Notes under the pieces: model-generated
Database searches by the model: none
Told to the model about the DNA's origin: nothing
Seen by the model: the letters and a program-made list of their open reading frames with translations, nothing else
Position numbers and translations under genes: made by a program
Shown: in pieces, positions 33,059-39,605 of the stretch
Layout of the letters: every line of letters starts with the position of its first letter
Numbering within the stretch: position 1 is the first letter of the stretch
Source: JBCBEX01 sp038528235
GTDB taxonomy: Bacteria; Bacteroidota; Rhodothermia; Rhodothermales; Rubricoccaceae
Assembly: GCA_038528235.1 (NCBI GenBank)
Contig: JBCBEX010000035.1
Coordinates: forward strand, 1-40,450
DNA length: 40,450 nt
Direction of reading: 5' to 3'

Positions 33059-33586
33059 TTACTCGGTGGCGTCGCCAGAGCTGGCGTCGTCGGAGTCCAT
33101 GGCGTCCGGGGTGTCGGCCATCATACCGTCCGGCGCGGTCTCTGAGATCTGCGCCATCACCGAGATCGGTCCGGTCTGCGCGAAGTTGAGCACCGCCGCG
33201 ACTTGGCTGCCTACCACGAGGTCGGCCGTCGCGTCGATCAGCATGACGTGGAAGCCGCCGGGCTCCAACGCAACAGACTCGCCAGCGGGGACCGCCAGCA
33301 TCTCAACGGGGCGCATCCCCATGGTGCCCGCCTCGGTCTCGAACGACTCGTGGATCTCGACTACGTTCACGGCAGCGCTCTCGGCGCTCATGAGCGTGTC
33401 GGCCGCCGAGCCCCCGACGAGGGTGATGTAGAGCGCGGAGTTACCGCCTGCTGCCGCAGGGCGCGCCCAGGCGCTCTCGACGGTCAGCGGAGCCGCCTCG
33501 ACGGGTTCGGGATCCGGATCGGCCGGAGGATCGGGTTGGGCACAGGCGGCGAAGACGAGGGCGAGTGCCAGCAGGGCGTAGCGCAT
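33059..33586 (-). CDS. Copper chaperone PCu(A)C lipoprotein
   Basis: A protein of 175 residues with a lipobox giving Cys15 (ALALVFAACAQ). The domain has the copper motif H-x-M in order: VEIHESFETEAGTMGMRPVE and GGFHVMLID, that is His, Met, Met, His and Met at the expected spacing. PCu(A)C proteins bind Cu(I) in the periplasm and deliver it to the CuA centre of cytochrome oxidase. The C-tail is acidic and Met-rich (PDGMMADTPDAMDSDDASSG) and could hold extra copper. ATG 33586 is used; a TTG at 33592 is in frame. It lies between sco1 and the SafE-like gene. Confidence 0.9.
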   Translation of the reverse strand: MRYALLALALVFAACAQPDPPADPDPEPVEAAPLTVESAWARPAAAGGNSALYITLVGGSAADTLMSAESAAVNVVEIHESFETEAGTMGMRPVEMLAVPAGESVALEPGGFHVMLIDATADLVVGSQVAAVLNFAQTGPISVMAQISETAPDGMMADTPDAMDSDDASSGDATE

Positions 33587-33645
33587 AACCAACAGAGGAA
33601 ACAGGGAAGACCGAGCAGGTGCGATAAGCTACGAGCAGGCGTGCC

Positions 33646-34248
33646 TCAGCGAAGCGCGTTGGTGTCTTCCACGATGATTTCAGGCGGGGTGTTGCTGCCG
33701 CCGTAGCTGAAGCGCAGCCGCTCCGATTCGTCGATGAGAGAAATCTGGTCGGTGTGGTTGACGAAGTAGAACACCGAGCCGTCGTCGTTGACGGTGGAGT
33801 CGGAGCGCTCGACGCGGACGCGCATGCGCTCCATGAGGCGGCTGATCTCGTCGGGCGTGCCCGTGAGGAACGTCCAGTCCGTGTCTTCGAGGCCATAGAC
33901 GCGGGCGTAGTTCTTGAGCACGCTCGGCGTGTCGCGTTCCGGGTCGAAGGTGACCGTAGCGAACTGCACGTCGGGCGGGTTGCCAAGCTGCCGCCGGATC
34001 TCCTTCATGTTGGCCGTCGTCGCGGGGCAGATGTCGGGGCAGAACGTGTAGATGAAGCCGAGTACAACGGGCTTGCCCTCGAAATCCGACGGGAAGTCGA
34101 CGGCCACGCTGTCCTGGTCCACGAGCGAGAACGACGCGCTCGATAGGTCCTCAAGGACGCCGAGGCCGGAGTCGTCCGTGGGGGTGTCCTGTCGGCACGC
34201 AGACAGCACGAGGGCGAGCAGCACGAGAAGAGAGCGAGCGCGGAGCAT
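33646..34248 (-). CDS. SCO1/SenC family copper chaperone
   Basis: A protein of 200 residues, lipidated at Cys18 (VLLALVLSAC). The thioredoxin-like fold carries the copper site: Cys70 and Cys74 in YTFCPDICPATTAN and His165 in FVNHTDQISLID. Sco proteins move copper to cytochrome c oxidase and reduce its thiols. First gene of a minus-strand set with the PCu(A)C and SafE-like genes, 59 bp apart. The ATG at 34248 is chosen for the lipoprotein signal. The open frame upstream to 34965 is on the reverse of rpiA and is not real. Confidence 0.93.
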   Translation of the reverse strand: MLRARSLLVLLALVLSACRQDTPTDDSGLGVLEDLSSASFSLVDQDSVAVDFPSDFEGKPVVLGFIYTFCPDICPATTANMKEIRRQLGNPPDVQFATVTFDPERDTPSVLKNYARVYGLEDTDWTFLTGTPDEISRLMERMRVRVERSDSTVNDDGSVFYFVNHTDQISLIDESERLRFSYGGSNTPPEIIVEDTNALR

Positions 34249-34383
34249 GGTCGGAGGCAGGCAAGACAGGAAACGGACCGCGTGAGAAACGGGGGGGACG
34301 GAGGTCCGTTTCGCGTCCTCGATGCTCTTCCCACCGGCTTCGCGCAGCGCACTTGACTCCGCACGAGCGGCGCGGGCACCTTC

Positions 34384-34432
34384 ACGCAACACGCAACACG
34401 CAACACGCAACACGCAACACGCAACACGCAAC
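34384..34432 (+). repeat. Heptamer tandem repeat, seven ACGCAAC units
   Basis: Seven perfect copies of ACGCAAC end 6 bp before the rpiA ATG. They occupy the whole ribosome-binding region. The same unit appears, inverted and direct, at 26572-26630. Confidence 0.95.
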
Positions 34433-34438
34433 ACGCCT

Positions 34439-35143
34439 ATGTCCGCCGAAGCCAAACGCATCGCTGGCGAAGCCGCCGCCGCCCTCGTCGAAGACGGCAT
34501 GCAGGTCGGCCTCGGTACGGGCTCTACGACCGCCTTTGCCATCGCCGAACTGGGGCGGCGGGTGCGCCAGGACGGGCTCCGCATCGTCGGCACGCCCACG
34601 TCGTTCGCGGCGGAGCGCCTCGCGCGCCAGCACGGCGTCCCGCTCGCCACGCTCGACGACCTCGACGGACCCAACGGCCTCGCCCTCGACATCGCCCTGG
34701 ACGGGGCCGATGAGGTGGACCCGTCGCTCGACCTCATCAAGGGGCGCGGGGCGGCGCACACCCGCGAGAAGGTGGTGGCGGCCCTCGCCGAGCGCTTCGT
34801 GGTACTCATCGACCCGTCGAAAGAAGTCGAGCGGCTCGGCACGAAGATGCCGGTGCCCATTGAGGTAGTGCCGATAGCGGTCGCGCCGGTGACGCAGGCG
34901 CTCGAACGCCTCGGCGCGACGGTGCGGCTGCGGGCCGGCCAGCAGAAGGACGGCCCCGTCGTCACCGACCAGGGCCTCTGGGTGCTCGACGCGACGTTCG
35001 ACTACGGCATTGCCGATCCGGCGGCCCTAGACCGGGCGCTCCTCGACATGCCGGGCGTGCTGGACCATGGGCTCTTCCTCGGGCTGGCCACGGACGTGCT
35101 GATCGGACACGCCAGCGGCGAGGTCGAGCACCGGACGCGGTAG
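34439..35143 (+). CDS. rpiA: Ribose-5-phosphate isomerase A
   Basis: A protein of 234 residues that interconverts ribose 5-phosphate and ribulose 5-phosphate in the pentose phosphate pathway. All family motifs are present: VGLGTGSTTAFAIAEL, IALDGADEVDPSLDLIKGRG, AAHTREKVVAALAERFV and IDPSKEVERLG. The ATG at 34439 is the only start that leaves out the repeat; initiation further upstream would add a repeating NTQHATR stretch. The mRNA leader here is made of heptamer repeats and has no Shine-Dalgarno sequence. Confidence 0.94.
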   Translation: MSAEAKRIAGEAAAALVEDGMQVGLGTGSTTAFAIAELGRRVRQDGLRIVGTPTSFAAERLARQHGVPLATLDDLDGPNGLALDIALDGADEVDPSLDLIKGRGAAHTREKVVAALAERFVVLIDPSKEVERLGTKMPVPIEVVPIAVAPVTQALERLGATVRLRAGQQKDGPVVTDQGLWVLDATFDYGIADPAALDRALLDMPGVLDHGLFLGLATDVLIGHASGEVEHRTR

Positions 35144-35190
35144 GGCGGGGCGGGTGTTACCTCGGTTGGGGGCCGAGCGGCTGACCCTAC
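35140..35190 (+). terminator. Possible nested hairpin after rpiA
   Basis: An outer GTAGGG/CCCTAC pair and an inner CTCGG/CCGAG pair (35161-35177) can form a branched structure right after the rpiA stop. There is no T-tract; activity is uncertain. Confidence 0.25.
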
Positions 35191-35230
35191 AGCGAGCCGC
35201 CCCACACCTGGCCACCCGATCCTGAAAGTC

Positions 35231-35869
35231 ATGCCTTTGCTTCGTCCGTCCCGCTCCCTGCTCCTGCTGCCCCTCCTCGCGCTGGCCCTCGTCGGCTGCG
35301 ACTATTCCGTTAACAGCGACGTCGGTCCGCCGGGCCCTCCGGGTCGTGATGGCTTCGACGGGCGCGACGGGCAAGACGCCGAGGTCCTCGTCTTCACGTT
35401 CACCTTCGACGGGGGCGACCTGGCGATCTCGGAAGACGGCCGCAGCGCGTTTGCCCAGGTCGAGGTCGACGACCTCACGCTCGATATCGTCGACTACGGC
35501 GTCGTCCTTGCGTATGCCGACGGCGGGCTCCTCCGCGCCGAGGACGCCGGGATCACCTGGACCGCGCTGCCCCTCACGCTCGGCGAGCAGGCCGACGACG
35601 ACATCGACGTGGACTACACGCTCACGTACAGCTTCTCGTACGAAGTTGGCAACTTCTACATCGACCTCTTCGCCTCGGAGGCGCTGACGTGGGAAGACCA
35701 GCCCGCGCTCACCGTACGTGTGGTGCTCATCCCCGGCGGCGAGAGCGGCCTGATCGGCAACGCGACCGCCGCTCCCGACTATGTGACCCTTTCCGAGACG
35801 CTTGACCTCGACCAGGCTCGCGCGGTCACCACCGAGGCACGGCCCGCCTACCGTCGCGCCCTCGACTAG
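35231..35869 (+). CDS. Collagen-like lipoprotein
   Basis: A protein of 212 residues. A lipoprotein signal ends LVGC (Cys23). Six Gly-X-Y triplets follow at 32-49 (GPPGPPGRDGFDGRDGQD), a short collagen-like segment. The rest (about 50-205) is a beta-rich domain with acidic residues (VFTFTFDGGDLAISEDG, VDYTLTYSFSYEVGNFYID), of unknown function. Such short collagen stalks between a lipid anchor and a head domain are found in surface lipoproteins of several bacteria. No family name is assigned. It stands alone between rpiA and a hairpin. Confidence 0.82.
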   Translation: MPLLRPSRSLLLLPLLALALVGCDYSVNSDVGPPGPPGRDGFDGRDGQDAEVLVFTFTFDGGDLAISEDGRSAFAQVEVDDLTLDIVDYGVVLAYADGGLLRAEDAGITWTALPLTLGEQADDDIDVDYTLTYSFSYEVGNFYIDLFASEALTWEDQPALTVRVVLIPGGESGLIGNATAAPDYVTLSETLDLDQARAVTTEARPAYRRALD

Positions 35870-35945
35870 CGCTGCCGCCCGATCCGAAGGACCGAGCCGT
35901 CTGCGGCGGCGACCCCTCTCGCCACCGCTGTGCCCTGGACCTTCC

Positions 35946-35975
35946 GCGCCGCTCTCGCCCGTTCGAGAGCGGCGC
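35946..35975. terminator. Perfect 12-bp hairpin after the collagen-like gene
   Basis: GCGCCGCTCTCG and its exact complement enclose a 6-base loop. No T-tract follows, so it may be a rho-dependent or mRNA-stabilising structure rather than a classic terminator. It is 77 bp after the stop and 83 bp before the next start. Confidence 0.6.
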
Positions 35976-36057
35976 TGCTGTGCCGGCTCCCGCCGCCGGG
36001 CGGAGGAACAGCCCTCCAGCCCTCCTGTACCACCTCGGCCTTCTCCAAACCGTCGCC

Positions 36058-37233
36058 ATGCGTCGCTTTTCACTCGCCGTTTCCGTCGCGCTGTGCGTGC
36101 TCCTCGCGGGGTTCGCAGCTGCGCCTCGTCTCCTTGCGCAGGATCAATCGCTGCTCGAAGACCCGCTCTTCGAGGCCTACGCAAAGCGCGGGCTCGCCGA
36201 GCTCTACGACATGCGCTACGACGAGGCCGCCGCGACGTTTGGCTTCCTCGCTGGGCGGCACCCCGACCACCCCGTCGTGCCGTTCCTCGAAGGCCTCGTG
36301 CCCTGGTGGCGCATCCTCGCCGACCTCGGGTCGACCGAGCACGACGACGCGTTCCTGGCGGCGATGGACCGCACCATCGACCGCGCCGAGCGCATGCTTC
36401 GGCGCGACGACGACAACCTCGACGCGCTCTTCTTCAAGGGCGCGGCGCTGGGCTTCCGAGGGCGCCACCACGCCAACCGCAAGAACTACCTCCGCGCCGC
36501 GCGCGATGGGCAGCGCGCCCTCCGCTACGTCCTCCGCGTCAACGAGCAGTCGCCGGACAACCCCGACTTCCTCTTCGGCATCGGCATCTACGACTACTTC
36601 GCCGTGGCTGTCCCTGAGCGCCATGCCGTCGCGCGGCCCTTCGCCGCGATGTTTCCGCCCGGCGACAAAGGGCGTGGCCTGTCAAACCTCCACCGGACGT
36701 ACCGTCACGGGTCGTACATCCAGACTGAGGCCGCGTACTTCCTGCTGCAGATCTACTACCTCTACGAGCGCGACTACGTGAAGACGCTCCAGTTCATGGA
36801 GTACCTCCGCGAGCAGCACCCCAACAACGCGTTCTTCCACGCGCTCGAAGGCCGCGTGCTGGCCCGGTTCGGCCACTGGGACCAAGCCGCTGACGTCTGG
36901 ACCGACGCCCTCAGCAAGGTGCGGCGCAGTCAGACCGGCTACAACGACTCCGTCGCCGAGCAGGCGCATTACTACCTCGCCCAGCGCGCGATGCGGCTCC
37001 GCAACTACGACCGCGCGCTCACGCACTTCGCCGACCTACGCCGCGTTGCCGAGCAGCGCGACGGGACCTCCGCATTCGTGGTCCTCGGCCGCCTCCGAGA
37101 GGGCATGGCCCACGACGCCAACGGGGACCGCCCCAGCGCCGAGGCCGCCTACCGCGACGTCCTGCGCCTCCGTGAGGTCGGTACCAGCCGCGACCGCGCC
37201 CGTCGGTATCTCGAACGTCCGTATCGGGGATAG
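36058..37233 (+). CDS. Secreted tetratricopeptide repeat protein
   Basis: A protein of 391 residues with a signal peptide (MRRFSLAVSVALCVLLAGFA, cleaved near RLLAQ). Several TPR-like helix pairs are visible: GLAELYDMRYDEAAATFGFL, RMLRRDDDNLDALFFKGAAL, EAAYFLLQIYYLYERDYVKT, LEGRVLARFGHWDQAADVWT and EQAHYYLAQRAMRLRNYDRA. It probably serves as a periplasmic scaffold; the partner is unknown. The ATG 36058 start is chosen for the signal peptide. Confidence 0.82.
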   Translation: MRRFSLAVSVALCVLLAGFAAAPRLLAQDQSLLEDPLFEAYAKRGLAELYDMRYDEAAATFGFLAGRHPDHPVVPFLEGLVPWWRILADLGSTEHDDAFLAAMDRTIDRAERMLRRDDDNLDALFFKGAALGFRGRHHANRKNYLRAARDGQRALRYVLRVNEQSPDNPDFLFGIGIYDYFAVAVPERHAVARPFAAMFPPGDKGRGLSNLHRTYRHGSYIQTEAAYFLLQIYYLYERDYVKTLQFMEYLREQHPNNAFFHALEGRVLARFGHWDQAADVWTDALSKVRRSQTGYNDSVAEQAHYYLAQRAMRLRNYDRALTHFADLRRVAEQRDGTSAFVVLGRLREGMAHDANGDRPSAEAAYRDVLRLREVGTSRDRARRYLERPYRG

Positions 37234-37303
37234 TCGTTGGTCGTTCGCCCCAGCTTGCTGGTGTGCAATCTGGACTACGCGGAACAGCGCGGCTGCTTTC
37301 GGC

Positions 37304-37332
37304 TAAGGACTAGGCACCAAGGACAAGCGACC
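37304..37332 (+). repeat. Degenerate heptamer repeat before the VWA gene
   Basis: Four imperfect 7-bp units (CTAAGGA, CTAGGCA, CCAAGGA, CAAGCGA) lie 12 bp before the VWA start. The period is clear but the units vary, so this is a weaker member of the heptamer set. Confidence 0.45.
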
Positions 37333-37344
37333 ACGCACGCCCCC

Positions 37345-38460
37345 ATGACCTTCCGCTATTCCGAGTGGGACGAGGCCCGGCACGGCGACCAGCGCCCGGC
37401 CTTCGACAAGCTCTTCGACCTCTTCCAGCAGCTCCTCTACCACACGGGCGGCGATGCCAACGAGGCGCTCCAGTGGCTCACGCAGCTCGACGAGCGTTAC
37501 GGCTTCACCGACGGCGAGGACTTCGGCATCGGCGACTTCATCGAGGAGTTGAAGAACCGCGGCTACATCGAGCGCGACGAGCAGACGGGCGTGGCGCAGA
37601 TCACCAAGAAGACCGAGCGCGGGCTGCGCGAGCGGTCGCTGGAGGAGATCTTCAAGCAACTCCGCAAGTCGGGGCGCGGCGGCCACAAGACGCCACACAT
37701 GGGCAGCGGCTCCGAGCGCCTGCCGGAGACGCGCAGCTACGAGTGGGGCGACGACCTCCGCGACCTCGACATCACGGGCACCCTCTCGAACGCCTTCCGC
37801 CGCAGCGGCATGAGCGGCAACCTCGGGGACTTCAACCTCCACGAGGACGACCTCCAGGTCTACGAGACCGACCACCACACGAGCGTGGCGACGGTCCTCA
37901 TGATCGACCTCTCGCACTCGATGGTCCTCTACGGTGAGGACCGCATCACGCCCGCCCGCAAGACGGCGATGGCGCTCGCCGAACTCATCACGCGGCAGTA
38001 CCCGAAGGACACGCTCGACATCGTCGCGTTCGGCAACGAGGCGTGGGAGGTGGCGATGAAGGACCTGCCCTACCTCCAGGTCGGCCCGTTCCACACCAAC
38101 ACGCGGGCGGGGCTGGAACGCGCGCGGATGATCCTGCGGCGGCGCAAGAACCGCAACAAGCAGATCTTCATGATCACCGACGGCAAGCCCTCGGCGCACT
38201 TCGAGGCAGGGCGGCTCTACAAAAACTCGTTCGGCCTCGACCGCAAGATCGTGAACAAGGTGCTCGACGAGGCCGCCGTCTGCCGCCGCGAGCGCATCCC
38301 GATCACGACGTTCATGATCGCCAAGGACCCGTACCTCCAGGACTTCGTCCGCCGCCTCACGGAGGTCAACCAGGGCCGCGCCTACTACGCCAGCCTCGAC
38401 GACCTCGGTGGCTTCCTGTTCGAGGACTATGTCCGCAACCGCCGCAAGCGGACGCGCTAG
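37345..38460 (+). CDS. VWA (von Willebrand factor A) domain protein
   Basis: A protein of 371 residues. The N-terminal half (1-180) is helical and conserved in this family (FDKLFDLFQQLLYHTGGDAN, YGFTDGEDFGIGDFIEELK). The VWA domain at about 180-365 has a complete MIDAS metal site: Asp188, Ser190 and Ser192 in MIDLSHSM, Thr253 in HTNTRAGL, and Asp279 in MITDG. It has no signal peptide or membrane helix, so it is cytoplasmic. Relatives usually pair with a MoxR/ChlI-type AAA+ ATPase that helps insert or remodel complexes; no such gene is in the window. ATG 37345 starts 112 bp after the TPR gene. Confidence 0.87.
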   Translation: MTFRYSEWDEARHGDQRPAFDKLFDLFQQLLYHTGGDANEALQWLTQLDERYGFTDGEDFGIGDFIEELKNRGYIERDEQTGVAQITKKTERGLRERSLEEIFKQLRKSGRGGHKTPHMGSGSERLPETRSYEWGDDLRDLDITGTLSNAFRRSGMSGNLGDFNLHEDDLQVYETDHHTSVATVLMIDLSHSMVLYGEDRITPARKTAMALAELITRQYPKDTLDIVAFGNEAWEVAMKDLPYLQVGPFHTNTRAGLERARMILRRRKNRNKQIFMITDGKPSAHFEAGRLYKNSFGLDRKIVNKVLDEAAVCRRERIPITTFMIAKDPYLQDFVRRLTEVNQGRAYYASLDDLGGFLFEDYVRNRRKRTR

Positions 38461-38473
38461 ACGCATAGCTGCG

Positions 38474-38494
38474 GGTCCAGGGTCGCAGGTCATG
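38474..38494. repeat. Heptamer repeat after the VWA gene
   Basis: Three 7-bp units (GGTCCAG, GGTCGCA, GGTCATG) lie 14 bp after the VWA stop. They are the inverted counterpart of the copy at the start of rsmA, about 180 bp away. Confidence 0.7.
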
Positions 38495-38566
38495 TTTCTG
38501 CGTGCTTGGATGTTCCCCGACCTTCGACACCGGTTCTTTGGGATAACGCCTCACTCAAGCCCTGGC

Positions 38567-38633
38567 GTCATCCCCGCGAACGCGGGGATCCATTCGATGC
38601 ACCGTATGGATCCCGGATCAAGTCCGGGATGAC
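38567..38633. repeat. Composite intergenic palindrome upstream of rsmA
   Basis: A 67-bp nested palindrome. The outer ends GTCATCCC and GGGATGAC pair, and GGATCCAT pairs with ATGGATCC around a central loop. The left arm can also fold alone (CCCCGCG-AA-CGCGGGG) and so can the right arm (ATCCCGGA and TCCGGGAT). The form is that of dispersed intergenic palindromes known in many bacteria. It sits between the VWA and rsmA genes, with heptamer units on both sides. Confidence 0.85.
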
Positions 38634-38666
38634 AAAGGTGGCGGGCTATAATTCTAGCGACTTGGT

Positions 38667-39455
38667 ATGACCTCCGACCTGCGACCCAAAAAGAGCCTCG
38701 GCCAGCACTTCCTGCACGACCGCCACGCCATCGCGCGCATCGTGGCTGCGTTGGACGCTAAGCAGGACGACCCGGTGGTCGAGATCGGACCGGGGACGGG
38801 AGCACTCACGAGGCCGCTCACGGAGCGCTTCGCCCGGCTCGTCGCGCTCGAAGTAGACGAGCGGGCCATCGCCGTGCTGCAAGCAGAGTTGCCCGACCTC
38901 GATGTGCGGCACGGTGATGTGCTCAATGCCGATTGGGCGGCACTTGCGGAGGAAATGGGAGCCGGTAAACACGGGCTGACCGTGGTGGGCAACCTCCCGT
39001 ACTACATCACCTCGCCGATCCTCTTCGCGCTGCTCGACGCACGGCGTCATCTCCGCAGAGCCGTCGTGATGATGCAGAAAGAAGTCGCCGAGCGGCTGGT
39101 CGCAGAGCCACGGACGAAGGCGTACGGCATCCTGAGCGTACAGCTTCAGCTCTGGGCGCGGCCGTCGTACCTCTTCACGGTCAAGCCCGGCGCGTTCAGC
39201 CCACCGCCGAAGGTCGACAGCGCCGTTGTCGCGTTGGACTTTGCTGGCATCGAGGAGCCGGATGTGAACGAGAACCAACTGCGCACCGTCGTACGCACGG
39301 CGTTCGGGCAGCGCCGAAAGATGCTCCGGTCGAGCCTGAAAGGCCTCGCCAAGCAAGCGCCAGGCTCGATTCCTGAGCCCATGCAAACGCTTCGGCCCGA
39401 AGCGCTCGCGCCCGACGAGTTCGTCGCACTCACGCGGGCGCTTTTCGACGGATAG
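38667..39455 (+). CDS. rsmA: 16S rRNA dimethyladenosine transferase RsmA (KsgA)
   Basis: A protein of 262 residues that dimethylates two adjacent adenines near the 3' end of 16S rRNA, a late step of small-subunit assembly. The family motifs are KKSLGQHFLHDRHAI at 8-22, EIGPGTGALTRPL at 39-51 for S-adenosylmethionine binding, VVGNLPYYITSPI with the catalytic NLPYY at 109-113, and FSPPPKVDSAVV. The first codons after ATG (MTSDLRP) are part of a 7-bp repeat (38669-38687), so the true N-terminus may vary between strains. A TATAAT stretch at 38647 might be a promoter element, but it lies only 14 bp from the start. Confidence 0.95.
   Translation: MTSDLRPKKSLGQHFLHDRHAIARIVAALDAKQDDPVVEIGPGTGALTRPLTERFARLVALEVDERAIAVLQAELPDLDVRHGDVLNADWAALAEEMGAGKHGLTVVGNLPYYITSPILFALLDARRHLRRAVVMMQKEVAERLVAEPRTKAYGILSVQLQLWARPSYLFTVKPGAFSPPPKVDSAVVALDFAGIEEPDVNENQLRTVVRTAFGQRRKMLRSSLKGLAKQAPGSIPEPMQTLRPEALAPDEFVALTRALFDG
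38669..38687 (+). repeat. Heptamer units inside the rsmA start codons
   Basis: GACCTCC, GACCTGC and GACCC give two and a half 7-bp units starting with the third base of the ATG codon. They encode TSDLRP of RsmA and are the inverted complement of 38474-38494. Confidence 0.65.
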
Positions 39456-39484
39456 TGCAAGATCCGTCAACATGCTATCGATCT

Positions 39485-39569
39485 TGTCATGCTGAACTTG
39501 GTTCAGCATCCCAGCGATGTGCCGAAGTCCCTTAGCCGTCAGAGATCCTAAACCAAGTTCAGGATGACA
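39485..39569. repeat. 26-bp inverted repeat between converging rsmA and endonuclease genes
   Basis: Arms 39485-39510 and 39544-39569 are near-complements with about three mismatches; each has the core TGAACTTGGTT or its complement. Each arm can also fold on itself (ATGCTGAAC and GTTCAGCAT in the left arm). The 33-bp centre has no pattern. It could end transcription from both sides. It resembles, in plan, the palindrome at 38567. Confidence 0.85.
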
Positions 39570-39605
39570 CTGGCATAGCTCATTGGGCTGGCTTGTTACG
39601 AGACT

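Noticed and set aside
34384..34432. CRISPR array
   Set aside because: Units are 7 bp and directly adjacent, with no spacers; none of the repeats in the window has spacer structure, and no cas genes are present.
34322..34438. An extended RpiA N-terminus with NTQHATR repeats
   Set aside because: The repeats are the translation of a 7-bp DNA repeat; RpiA family proteins begin near the ATG at 34439.
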